From CAG-217 sp963638105 (GTDB lineage: Bacteria; Bacillota; Clostridia; Oscillospirales; Acutalibacteraceae), in NCBI GenBank assembly GCA_963638105.1, contig CAVHPP010000018.1:1-41451 (forward strand): a stretch of 41,451 nucleotides of DNA, given 5' to 3'. The translations under genes and the position numbers were made by a program. Under the pieces are notes generated by a model, which was not told where the DNA came from, searched no databases, and saw only the letters and a program-made list of their open reading frames with translations. Of this stretch, positions 1 through 8,700 are shown piece by piece (the first letter of the stretch is position 1; each line of letters begins with the position of its first letter).

Positions 1-46
1 AAACACCAGTGTTTTCAAGGCTTTCTGACCTTGCTCCTATTATAAC
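1..46. other. AT-rich edge sequence unrelated to the interrupted gene, with an inverted repeat at the window border
   Basis: These bases replace the expected continuation of the SpoVT-like gene. Bases 1-14 form an inverted repeat (AAACAC-CA-GTGTTT), followed by TCAAGG. If the unseen bases to the left are CCTTGA, the palindrome would be longer. A second small repeat (CAAGG/CCTTG) lies at about 16-33. The sequence could be the edge of an inserted element or an assembly artefact; I cannot tell which. Confidence 0.35.
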
Positions 47-85
47 TTAATCGTCAATGCGGCGTACAATACCGGTAGCTTTCAT
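47..85 (-). pseudogene. spoVT: 5' fragment of a SpoVT-like transition regulator, cut off after 12 codons
   Basis: A good ribosome site (AAGGAG, complement of 95-100) precedes an ATG at 85. The 12 codons read MKATGIVRRIDD, which as I recall it matches the start of SpoVT, the AbrB-fold regulator of forespore sigma-G genes. The known family continues with LGRVVIPKEIRR, the DNA-binding swapped-hairpin barrel, and is about 180 residues long. Here a TAA follows at once and the sequence to the window edge has no resemblance to the family. The match is short but very characteristic, and the correctly placed ribosome site makes chance unlikely. An AbrB paralogue is the alternative. The fragment cannot make a functional protein as it stands. 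The cause could be a chimeric contig end or a real insertion. Confidence 0.6.
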
Positions 86-185
86 AGAGCATATCTCCTT
101 AAATGTTAATATATCCCTATTATTTTGCACCTGTTTTGCCCGGCGATACGAAAATTTTATACGCCTGTTTTTCCAATTTACGGCA

Positions 186-212
186 AAAAAATCCCCGGCT
201 GTACAGCCGGGG
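186..212 (-). terminator. Rho-independent terminator of the leftward transferase pair
   Basis: The arms CCCCGGCTG (193-201) and CAGCCGGGG (204-212) form a perfect 9-bp GC-rich stem with a 2-nt spacer. On the minus strand this is followed by a run of T residues (complement of 186-192). It sits 18 bases beyond the stop codon at 231, so it ends the leftward unit that starts near 3.7 kb. Confidence 0.9.
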
Positions 213-230
213 AGTAAAATCATATGCTTT

Positions 231-2147
231 TTATTTTTTCTCGCCGATGAAGCGCAGGATCAGGTCTGCCACTCGGCGGCTGGAGCGGCCGTCCAAGTGG
301 TCAAAGAACTTGGTCTTAAAGGGCGGTACTTTCTCGCTCTCAAAGTCGCCGGCGACAATGGCCTCTGTTAATTCCCGCTGAGAAAAGACGATCTTGCCGG
401 GCACAAAGCTCTCAAAATCATAATAGAAATCCCGCTTGCTGATGTAGTCAAACAGATCAAAGGCATAAAACAGCATGGGAATATCCAGCAGCGACGCCTC
501 AAATACCACACTGGAGTAATCGGTGATCAGCAGATCGGTAACAAACAGCAGGTCGTTGAGCTCGTCCTCGTCGGACAGGTCCAGCACCCGGTCCTTGTAG
601 GCCTCCGGGATCACCGGGCGCTCCGGGCAGAAGGGGTGGTACTTGATCAGCAGTGCCGTATCTGCCGGCATAGCTTCCATAAACTCGTCCACATGGAAGG
701 CGTCTGCCGGGTAGTAGGCGCTCATTTGGCCGTTGCCCCGAAAGGTGGGGGCAAAGAGGATGATACGCTTGTCCCGCAGCCGGGGATACTTGGCATAGAA
801 CCCATCCCGCACCGTTTGGGCATATTGTGGGTCCATAAATATATCTGTTCTGGGAATGCCGGTGGCCAACACCTTGTCATCGGACAGGCCGAAGCCCTCG
901 GCGTAATGCTTGGCGATCTCCGCAGAGGAAACGATGGCCACATCGTACATGCGGTGGTTGGGGTCCGTTTGCTTGGGGCCGCCCACCTTGCCCAGGCGGG
1001 TAAAGCCAAAGGTCTTAAAGGCGCCGCAGGCGTGCCACAGCTGCATCAGCTTCACTTCCGGGCGCTTGTCCACCATATTCAGCAGGCGGAAGTAATCGTC
1101 CACAATCACCACCTTGGAGGAGGCGTACAGCTTGACAAAGCGGAACATATTCTTGGCCTTGTAGTGGCCGTTAGGGTCGGAGAACAGCAAAAACTGAAAA
1201 TCAATATTCGGGTCGTCTTTGATTTGGTTATAGACGAACTCCGGGTTGCCGCCCAGGGTGTCCCGTCGGCCGGACATAAAGGTGACCCGGTTGGGCACGA
1301 CTTCCTTTTTGCACAGCAGCTTATAGTAGGCGTTGTAGATGGCATACACCGGGCGGCGAATGTTCTCTACAAAATTGGCACGCTTAAAGCTGGTTTTAAT
1401 AAAGGAAGACACATTGATCTTAAATTGCACAAAAATGTTTTTGCCCACACCCTCAATGGGTGCGGTTTTGCGTCGGGGCACAATGTCCAGCCCGGCCAAA
1501 ATGCCGTCAAACAGAAACAGGGGCAGTAACAGCAGGGCAAACAGGCACCGCAGGGCAAAGTCAATAAACCGCAACAGGGGCACCAGCACACGGCTGCGCT
1601 GCACAAAGGGGCGATCTCCGTTTTTCTTTTTTTTCGAAAAAAGGAGAATGGCGCTGTTTTCGCAGTCAAAGTCAAAGGTGTAGGTGCGGTTTCCGGTTTG
1701 CGCCGGGGGGACATACTCATTGTCCGGTGCGTCAAATACCGCTGCGCCGTCAAAGCACTCGTACTCCATGTATTCCTCCGGCAGTTCCAACCCCGGGTTC
1801 TCGTGGAGCACATTGGTAGACACGGTAAAGGGCAGCGCTTGCACCGTGTGGCGGCCGTACTCAAAGTCAATGGTAACGGTCACCGGGCTTTCCGGCTGGA
1901 AGCGATAAAAGATTTGGTCCAGCAGGTAGGTGTAGTTGCATACTACAATGCAGCTCTCCTCCTGCTTTTGGCGAAAGTAGTTGACCACCCGCAGGGGCAG
2001 GCGGCGGGTCTGTCCGTCACATTCAAACAGGATTCGCGCTTTGGGAGAGGAAACATCCACATCAAAGGGGCAGTTGATGGCCACCCCGATCTCCATACGA
2101 TCGTCCTCAATATGCAGGCGGTTGATAATCATTTTGCAGTCAAACAT
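231..2147 (-). CDS. CDP-glycerol glycerophosphotransferase family protein with N-terminal beta-type domain and membrane segment
   Basis: Predicted to transfer glycerol-phosphate from CDP-glycerol to a membrane-linked acceptor, as TagB/TagF-type teichoic acid enzymes do. The 638 residues comprise an N-terminal region of unknown fold (1-150), a hydrophobic segment at about 188-218 that probably anchors it in the cytoplasmic face, and a C-terminal glycerophosphotransferase domain (about 285-635). The two histidines essential in characterised TagF are recognisable as QLWHACGAFK (H372) and KYHPF (H504), with the donor-side ITDYSS at 541-546. The acceptor-site motif reads WHACG where most relatives have WHGTP; the next gene upstream has the same change. 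The start has a GGAG site 8 bases upstream and lies 23 bases after the upstream stop, so the two are cotranscribed. The acceptor is unknown. Confidence 0.88.
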   Translation of the reverse strand: MFDCKMIINRLHIEDDRMEIGVAINCPFDVDVSSPKARILFECDGQTRRLPLRVVNYFRQKQEESCIVVCNYTYLLDQIFYRFQPESPVTVTIDFEYGRHTVQALPFTVSTNVLHENPGLELPEEYMEYECFDGAAVFDAPDNEYVPPAQTGNRTYTFDFDCENSAILLFSKKKKNGDRPFVQRSRVLVPLLRFIDFALRCLFALLLLPLFLFDGILAGLDIVPRRKTAPIEGVGKNIFVQFKINVSSFIKTSFKRANFVENIRRPVYAIYNAYYKLLCKKEVVPNRVTFMSGRRDTLGGNPEFVYNQIKDDPNIDFQFLLFSDPNGHYKAKNMFRFVKLYASSKVVIVDDYFRLLNMVDKRPEVKLMQLWHACGAFKTFGFTRLGKVGGPKQTDPNHRMYDVAIVSSAEIAKHYAEGFGLSDDKVLATGIPRTDIFMDPQYAQTVRDGFYAKYPRLRDKRIILFAPTFRGNGQMSAYYPADAFHVDEFMEAMPADTALLIKYHPFCPERPVIPEAYKDRVLDLSDEDELNDLLFVTDLLITDYSSVVFEASLLDIPMLFYAFDLFDYISKRDFYYDFESFVPGKIVFSQRELTEAIVAGDFESEKVPPFKTKFFDHLDGRSSRRVADLILRFIGEKK

Positions 2148-2170
2148 GAACAGTCTCCGTTACTGGGAAT

Positions 2171-3685
2171 TTATAGGGGTAGGCGATCCGTCGGAATATG
2201 CAGCAGTTCTTTAGTAAAGTGCACCACATTTTTGGTGGCCTTTCCGGCGGTATCGTCAAAATTGCGGGTGTAGAAGGGTGCTACCTTCTCTTGCTGGTAA
2301 TCCTCCGTTTGCAGGGCATGGGCCAGTTCCTCCATGGTGCGCACAATGCGCCCGGGCACAAAGGAGGCGTAGTCGCAGTAAAAGTCACGCTCCTTGCAAT
2401 AGCTCTCCAAATCAAAGGCATAGAACAGCATGGGCAGGTTCAAAATAGATGCCTCGTACACCACGCTGGAGTAGTCGGTGATCAGCACGCTGCTGACAAA
2501 CAGCAGGTCGTTCACATCGTACCGATCTGTCAGATCAATGAACCGGTTGGCGTTCTCTGCCCTTTGGCAGGTGGGGCGTTCGGTTAAATAAGGGTGCATT
2601 TTCGTTGCCAGCACCGTGTTCTCCGGCAGAGCATCCAGCAGATCGTCCGGGCGGAATTTCTCCAGCGGATAGTAGCAGTTGCCTTGACCGCCGCCTCGAA
2701 AGGTGGGCGCGAACAACACGATCTTTTTGTCTGCTAATTGGGGATTTTCCGCATAAAAGCGCTTAGTAAAGGCCGCCTTGTACCGATCATCGGCAAAGCG
2801 GTCGCACCGTGGCGAGCCCAGGGGCAATACCTTTTGCAAATCAATGCCAAAGCCTTCTGCATAGCAGGGGCACACCTGTTGAGAGCTGACGATGGCGTAG
2901 TTGTACTGCCGGTGATTGGGCGAACCTTGGGGCAGTGCCTGCTCTCCCTGACGGGAGTAGCCAAAGGTCTTAAAGGCGCCGCAGGCGTGCCACAATTGCA
3001 CCAGCTGCACCTCCGGCTTTTTCTTTACATAAGACAGCAGGTGATAATAGTCGTCTACAAACACCACCTGCGACGTGGCATACAGGCGCAGAAATTGGCG
3101 CAGCACCGGCAGGCTGTGAAGCAGGTTGCCCTTGTGGCACAGGACGGTGATCTCCACCCCCGGTACCTTGGTCATCTCCAAAAAGACGGATTTAATATTG
3201 CCGGACAATCGATCGGAGCGGTTGGAAAGGAACGTCACTTGCTTGGGCTGCACCTTGCAGTGTCGATAGGGCAGAGCCAGCAGCGAGAAGCAAGCCCCCG
3301 CCAACTGCTTTAACTTCTCTTTTTTGCTGCTGCGGATAAAGTGGCGCAGCGCCCGGCGGGGCGGACAGGTCACTTGGCAGGGCCGATCCGGCTCCACCGG
3401 CTGATAGCCGTGGACGCCGTCGGTATAAAGAAAAGTTATGCCCATGGGCTGCCCCACCGGCGGCTCGTAAAACACATAGGCCAGCTCCACCGCCTTTTGG
3501 GCGCGCAGAGCGGTACCGTCGCTGTCGGTGAGCGTCATGGGTATGATCCGGGTGCGTTCACCGCAGGTAAAGACCACGCTGAGCTTGGGGTACACCGGGG
3601 GCACCGGACAGGTGAGGGTCGCTTGCAGCGTCAGCCGATGGTCGGTCTGTTGGCAGCGTTCAATTGTAACAGTGGGTTTGGTCAT
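2171..3685 (-). CDS. CDP-glycerol glycerophosphotransferase family protein (shorter paralogue of its downstream neighbour)
   Basis: First gene of the leftward pair, 504 residues. An N-terminal beta-rich region (about 1-105) resembles the neighbour's N-terminus. A short basic linker follows instead of that protein's long hydrophobic segment, then the glycerophosphotransferase domain (about 145-500). Catalytic-type histidines are seen in QLWHACGAFK (H233) and KMHPY (H364), with ITDYSS at 402-407 and APTFRGGG near 326. The two proteins share WHACGAFKTFG, LFAPTFRG and the LFYAFDL segment, so they are an ancient tandem duplication. The ATG is preceded by GGAG at 7 bases and by a good promoter 46 bases upstream. 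The role is inferred as wall or lipoteichoic-type glycerol-phosphate transfer; polymerase and primase cannot be told apart from sequence. Confidence 0.88.
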   Translation of the reverse strand: MTKPTVTIERCQQTDHRLTLQATLTCPVPPVYPKLSVVFTCGERTRIIPMTLTDSDGTALRAQKAVELAYVFYEPPVGQPMGITFLYTDGVHGYQPVEPDRPCQVTCPPRRALRHFIRSSKKEKLKQLAGACFSLLALPYRHCKVQPKQVTFLSNRSDRLSGNIKSVFLEMTKVPGVEITVLCHKGNLLHSLPVLRQFLRLYATSQVVFVDDYYHLLSYVKKKPEVQLVQLWHACGAFKTFGYSRQGEQALPQGSPNHRQYNYAIVSSQQVCPCYAEGFGIDLQKVLPLGSPRCDRFADDRYKAAFTKRFYAENPQLADKKIVLFAPTFRGGGQGNCYYPLEKFRPDDLLDALPENTVLATKMHPYLTERPTCQRAENANRFIDLTDRYDVNDLLFVSSVLITDYSSVVYEASILNLPMLFYAFDLESYCKERDFYCDYASFVPGRIVRTMEELAHALQTEDYQQEKVAPFYTRNFDDTAGKATKNVVHFTKELLHIPTDRLPL

Positions 3686-3730
3686 ATTTTTCTCCGCCTA
3701 TGTGGAAGTTGCAAAAAATCTCTGCTCTTT

Positions 3731-3759
3731 ATAGTAGCATAAACTGCATAATTTGTCTA
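3731..3759 (-). promoter_or_regulatory. Sigma-A promoter of the leftward transferase pair
   Basis: On the minus strand a -35 element TAGACA (complement of 3754-3759) and a -10 element TACTAT (complement of 3731-3736) are separated by 17 bases. It lies 46 bases upstream of the ATG at 3685 and is divergent to the promoter at 3799-3826. Confidence 0.7.
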
Positions 3760-3798
3760 TATTCGCCGGCGCAGGATTTGCCTTTTTCAGAAAGAATA

Positions 3799-3826
3799 TT
3801 GACATTATCCGCTATCTATTTATAAT
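3799..3826 (+). promoter_or_regulatory. Consensus sigma-A promoter of the rightward teichoic-type operon
   Basis: A perfect TTGACA at 3799-3804 and a perfect TATAAT at 3821-3826 with a 16-base spacer, 36 bases before the ATG at 3863. The surrounding DNA is AT-rich. Back-to-back arrangement with the leftward promoter implies that both arms can be co-regulated. Confidence 0.9.
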
Positions 3827-3862
3827 ATTGTATATAGACTCTGTGAAAGTGAAGAGGAAGCC

Positions 3863-5206
3863 ATGGCTTGGTATAACACGGACAATTTAGAACTGCTGTA
3901 TGCACCCCATAAGCGTGATTGGCGTGCAGAGGCGTTCAAAAAAATCAAAAAAGTGGCCATTGACGTGGCCAAGCGCAGCGATGTTTTTCGCAAGGCCAGC
4001 CGTCGATTTTTGCTGGATGAGCGTATGGGCGGTTACCAAAAGCGCACGGCACATATTGCAACGGATTCCAAGGTGGTGCTTTTTTCTACCTTTGACGGTC
4101 GGGGGTACAGCGACAGCCCCAAGGCCATTTATGAATATATGTGCAGCGATCCTCGCTTTGGGGATTACACTTTTGTGTGGGCTTTTCGGGAACCGAAGAA
4201 GTTCACGTATGTGCTGGATCACCCCAATACTTATATCGTTACCGTAAATACCCCGGCTTATGAGGAAGCTTGCGCCCGGGCAAAATATTGGTTCTTTAAC
4301 TATCGGATAGCAGACCATATTTATCCAAAGGACGACCAGGTGTATGTGCAGCTTTGGCACGGTACGCCCCTAAAGCGCTTAGGATACGATATTGCCGTTT
4401 CCGACAATGCCATGAATTCCAAAGAGGAAATTCGCCAAAAATACAAGGTGGATGCAGAGAAGTTTAAGTATATTTTGGCACCCTCTGCCTTTGCGGCGGA
4501 GAAGTTCATTTCCGCCTGGAATTTGCAGGCGGTGGGCAAGGCGGACACGGTACTGGAGGCAGGCTACCCCCGCAATGACTTTCTCATTAACCACACCCCG
4601 GCGGACGAGGTGCGCATCAAGCGGGAGTTGGGACTGCCGGCGGATAAAAAAGTCATTCTCTATGCCCCCACCTGGCGGGACAATCAGCATGATGCCAAAT
4701 TGGGCTATGTGTACCGCACCCACATGGATTTTGACGCCCTGCGCCGGGAATTCGGTGACGATTATGTGATCTTGTTCCGTGCCCACTATTTGGTGGCCAA
4801 TTCTTTTGATTTTAAGAAGTACGAGGGCTTCGTATATGATGCCTGCGGCGTGACGGATATTAACCGGCTGTATGTGGTGGCGGATGTGCTCATTACCGAT
4901 TACAGCTCCGTGTTTTTTGACTATGCGAATTTGCACCGGCCTATGCTATTTTATATGTACGATCTGGCCAGTTATGCAGGGGAAATTCGCGGATTTTATA
5001 TTGATTTGGATTGTTTGCCCGGCCCGATTGTGGAAACGCAGGCGGATCTACACCGGGCGCTGCACGCCGTAGAGGCGGACAAGTCCCGGTATGCGGAGAA
5101 GTATGCCGCTTTCAACGCCCGCTTCAATTATTTGGACGACGGCCATGCCGCACAGCGTGTGGCGGAGCGTGTGGTGCTTGACAGAGACGGCGACGATGTG
5201 GTTTAA
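3863..5206 (+). CDS. CDP-glycerol glycerophosphotransferase (TagF/TarL-like)
   Basis: 447 residues, close to a minimal TagF-type transferase domain with a short basic N-terminal tail (about 1-55) suited to binding the membrane surface. Motifs: QLWHGTPLKRLG (H166), the canonical acceptor-site histidine; APTWRDN at about 269-275; FRAHYL (H308), the second essential histidine; and VLITDYSSVFFDY at about 342-354. The first rightward gene, it is followed 50 bases later by the CDP-glycerol synthase gene that supplies its donor. Predicted role: adding or polymerising glycerol-3-phosphate on a lipid-linked acceptor at the inner membrane face. Whether it primes or polymerises cannot be decided here. 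The ribosome site is GAGGAA 5 to 8 bases before ATG. Confidence 0.92.
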   Translation: MAWYNTDNLELLYAPHKRDWRAEAFKKIKKVAIDVAKRSDVFRKASRRFLLDERMGGYQKRTAHIATDSKVVLFSTFDGRGYSDSPKAIYEYMCSDPRFGDYTFVWAFREPKKFTYVLDHPNTYIVTVNTPAYEEACARAKYWFFNYRIADHIYPKDDQVYVQLWHGTPLKRLGYDIAVSDNAMNSKEEIRQKYKVDAEKFKYILAPSAFAAEKFISAWNLQAVGKADTVLEAGYPRNDFLINHTPADEVRIKRELGLPADKKVILYAPTWRDNQHDAKLGYVYRTHMDFDALRREFGDDYVILFRAHYLVANSFDFKKYEGFVYDACGVTDINRLYVVADVLITDYSSVFFDYANLHRPMLFYMYDLASYAGEIRGFYIDLDCLPGPIVETQADLHRALHAVEADKSRYAEKYAAFNARFNYLDDGHAAQRVAERVVLDRDGDDVV

Positions 5207-5256
5207 TAATAAAAACGAACACGGTTATCCATTCGCAAGGTTTAAGGAGAAGAAGA

Positions 5257-5718
5257 ATGAAACGGATTTTAACATACGGCACCTTTGATCTGCTCCATTA
5301 CGGTCATATTCGGTTGTTGCAGCGGGCAAAGGCTATGGGCGATTACCTGGTGGTGGCTCTGTCTACCGATGAGTTCAACGCCGAAAAGGGCAAAAAGGCT
5401 TACCACACCTATGAGACCCGCAAGAAGATGCTGGAGGCCATCCGCTATGTGGACCTGGTGATCCCGGAGAACAGCTGGGAGCAAAAGATCCACGATGTGC
5501 AGGAATACCATATTGATACGGTGGTGATGGGCGGCGACTGGAAAGGCAGCGACAGGTTCGATTATTTGAAGGACTACTGTGAGCTGGTGTTTTTGGATCG
5601 CACGCCGGGTATTTCCACTTCTCAGATCAAAGAGGACCTGGGCCTGCAAGAGGCGGTGGGCGGCGTAGACCAGCTGCCGGACGAGCCGGACGGCGCCCCC
5701 GGGCGGGATCAAAAATAA
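5257..5718 (+). CDS. tagD: Glycerol-3-phosphate cytidylyltransferase (CDP-glycerol synthase)
   Basis: Makes CDP-glycerol and pyrophosphate from CTP and sn-glycerol-3-phosphate, the donor for all glycerophosphotransferases in this locus. The nucleotidyltransferase signature HYGH is at 14-17, following TYGTFDLL, and the second signature RTPGISTSQI is at 115-124. Typical TagD proteins have about 130 residues. This one has 153, the extra part being an acidic, proline- and glycine-rich tail after LGL that is probably disordered. AAGGAG lies a few bases before the ATG. Flanked by transferase genes on both sides, so the assignment is secure from sequence and context. Confidence 0.95.
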   Translation: MKRILTYGTFDLLHYGHIRLLQRAKAMGDYLVVALSTDEFNAEKGKKAYHTYETRKKMLEAIRYVDLVIPENSWEQKIHDVQEYHIDTVVMGGDWKGSDRFDYLKDYCELVFLDRTPGISTSQIKEDLGLQEAVGGVDQLPDEPDGAPGRDQK

Positions 5719-5734
5719 ACAGAGTTGTCCAGTA

Positions 5735-5760
5735 CCCTGCCGATTTTCGGCGGGGTTTTG
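5735..5760 (+). terminator. Weak terminator or attenuator hairpin inside the teichoic-type operon
   Basis: A 9-bp stem with one G-T pair (5735-5743 with 5747-5755) and a TTT loop is followed by TTTTG. It sits between the tagD stop and the giant transferase gene, which has its own ribosome site but no evident promoter. The T run is short, so it may only lower expression of the distal gene. Confidence 0.45.
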
Positions 5761-5794
5761 TGGCTTTTATAAGTGGCAGAAAACAGGAGAAATT

Positions 5795-8700
5795 ATGGCT
5801 GGAATTCGAAAAAAATTAAAAGCGATCAAGAAGCGGCTGCGCCGTATGGTCAGCAAGACCCCCAAGCGCAAGTTTTATTACGGCTTCTTTTCAAAATACT
5901 GCCGCCTGCGGCCAAAGTGGGTGCTCATTGAGTCCTTCCACGGCCAAACGGTGTCGGACTCCGGGCTGGTGCTGGCTCAGGAGATCGCACGGCTTTACCC
6001 GGGGCAGTACCGGGTGTTCTATGCCACAGAGGATAAAAAGAAGCACCAAGCCTTTGTGGACGCGGCGGGACTGCAAGTGGAGCTGGTGGATGTGACCACT
6101 TACCGCTACACCCGCATTTTGGCCTGTGCCCAGCATATTTTTTCCAATGCGTCGCTGCCTATTTACTTCATTAAGCGGCCCGGCCAGGTGTATATGCAGA
6201 CCTGGCACGGTACACCGCTGAAGACCCTGGGTAAGCAAATGCGCATGGGCATTGAGTCCATGTACAATGTGCAGCACAATTTTCTGCAAGCGGACTACCT
6301 GACCCAGCCCAATGCCTTTACCCGGGATGTGATCCTACGGGATTACAATTTGGAGCCGTTGTATACCGGCAAGGTGGTGATGGCCGGTTACCCCCGGAAC
6401 AAGGTGTTTATGGAGCCGGAGAAAGGCGCCGCCCTGCGCCGGGAGCTGGGGCTGGAGGACAAGACCGTCTATGCCTATATGCCCACCTGGCGGGGCCAGA
6501 GCAACCATAGCGTGGATGTGCTGGAATATGCGGCACAGGTAAAGAAAATTCTAAAGAAGCTGGACAACAGCTTAAAGGACGACCAACTGCTGTTTGTGAA
6601 CTTTCACCCCATTTTGCACGGGGCAGTGCAGCTGGGTAATTACAAGCACATTCTGCCTTTCCCGGCGGAAGTGAGCAACTACGAGTTTTTAAATTGCGCA
6701 GATGCGCTGATCACCGATTACTCCAGCGTGTTCTTTGATTTCTCTCTGACCAAGAAGCCCATTATCCTGTTTATGTACGATTACGATACATACTTGGCGG
6801 ACCGTGGGCTGTATATGGATGTGCGCACCCTGCCGTTTCGCCAGATCTACAAGACGGACGAATTGGCGGAGTGCCTAAGCAGCAGGGCGTGTTTGCAGGA
6901 TGATTACAGCGATACGGAGTATTATCGTACATTTTCTAAGTACGACAGCCCGGATATTAGCGAAAAGCTGCTGAAAATGGCCTTTACCGGCGACCCCGGC
7001 GATCTGGAAGTGATCGATTACAGCAAAAACAAAGAGAAAACCTGGCGGGTGCTGTACCCTCAGCCGATTACCCAGCTGTCGGATTTGCACACTTTGGCGA
7101 AAAAGGCAGACGATCACACATTAGTGCTGATGGAGAAAAAGTGGTTCAAAGGGGATTTGAGCCCAGTGCTCCACGATCAGTTTAATGACGCGTTCCCGTA
7201 TGTGATCACCACCATGACCGTGCCGCGCACCTATATTGAGGCGCTGCTGGCGTCCCTGGGCGTGCGGCGGGTGCAAGAGCGACTGCTGCGGCGGGATCAG
7301 CAGCGGATCTTCCCTAATTTGAAAATCGACGGCAAGTATCGGCGCCACAGCAGTGTGTTTGCACCCGGCTACACGGCGGACTTGGAAAAAGCCGTGCGTG
7401 TGCCCCTGGAGCAGTGCACTGTTCGGGACGGCGTGGTGCAGTTGCAGTATGGCGCCATTTCGGCCGATTATACTGTTTTGCAGCAGGCGGTGTTGAACCA
7501 AGAAGGCTGCGTGCTGGCGGTGTGGGATGCGCCGGAGGGTGTTGCCACCTGCGCACGGTATGACCTGCGTGCGGTGGTAGAGGATGTGCAGCTGTATATC
7601 CGCAGAGGGTGCGTGCCGGCGTTGATCGCACGCAGAGGCAAAACCGGTCGTCGGGTACTCTTGACCTTTGACGATCCCCAAAAGCGCCGCCAGGCGCAGG
7701 TGAAAGCCAATGCCTGGAACAAGGCGCCGTATTACTACGGCGTGGATCAGAGTAACTACGGGGTTTCTAATGACTATTTGTCCCCGGCCTTTCGCCGTGC
7801 GGCGGAGAACGGACTGCTGCCGGATCGGCAGGCGGCTTTGGCCGCCTTTTCTGCGGAGCGGCAGCCCCAGCCCCTAGTGCTGTTGCCGTTCTTGGAGAAT
7901 AAGAAAAATGCCCCTCGATGCCTAACCGTTTGGCTGACCACGCCGGAGCTGGCAATGAACCGGCTACAGCGGGGCGCGGCCTTGCAGAGGCTGCATTGCA
8001 AGGGCCACCGGTGCACCATGCGCCTGGCGCTTAAGGGGATCGAACCGGACCAGGTGGTAGGTGGCGTGTTGCAGTTCCGTTCCAAGACGGAAAAGATCGC
8101 CGTTCCCTTTGACACGCAGGTCAAGCGCCGCCGCGGCGGCAGTTCGGTGCGCCTGAATCTGCAGCTGGACGCGCACTTGCCGCTGAAGGAGCTGTATTGG
8201 GACGCTTATGTGCAGATCCGCCAGTTTGGCGCTGTGTATCCGGTGAAGATCGTGTCTGCTAAGCCTTTGCAGCGGTGGCAGCTGTTCTTTACCAACTGCC
8301 AGGCGTTGGTGGACGATACCCATATTTTGTTCCCCTATTACAGAAAGGGCGGCCAGTTGTGCTACTGCTATCGCCCCTTGTGCGAGTACGACACAGCGGC
8401 GGTGCGCCTGCGAGAGATCACCGCCTATACGCTGTATATGTTGTTCCGTCCTCTTTGGCAGCGGCAAAAGAACTGGGTGGTGTATGAGAAGTTCTGTAAG
8501 ACCGCCCAGGACAACAGCTACTATTTCTTCAAATACTGTATGGAGCACCTGCCGGAGAAAGAGCGGCGGCATATCTATTATATTATGGACCCTCGGGAGC
8601 CGGACTACAAGAATGTGGCCGGCTACGGCCGCCAGGTGGTGCCCTTTATGAGCCTCAGGCACATGCTGCTGACCCTGTCTATGCGCATTTGCATTTCCTC

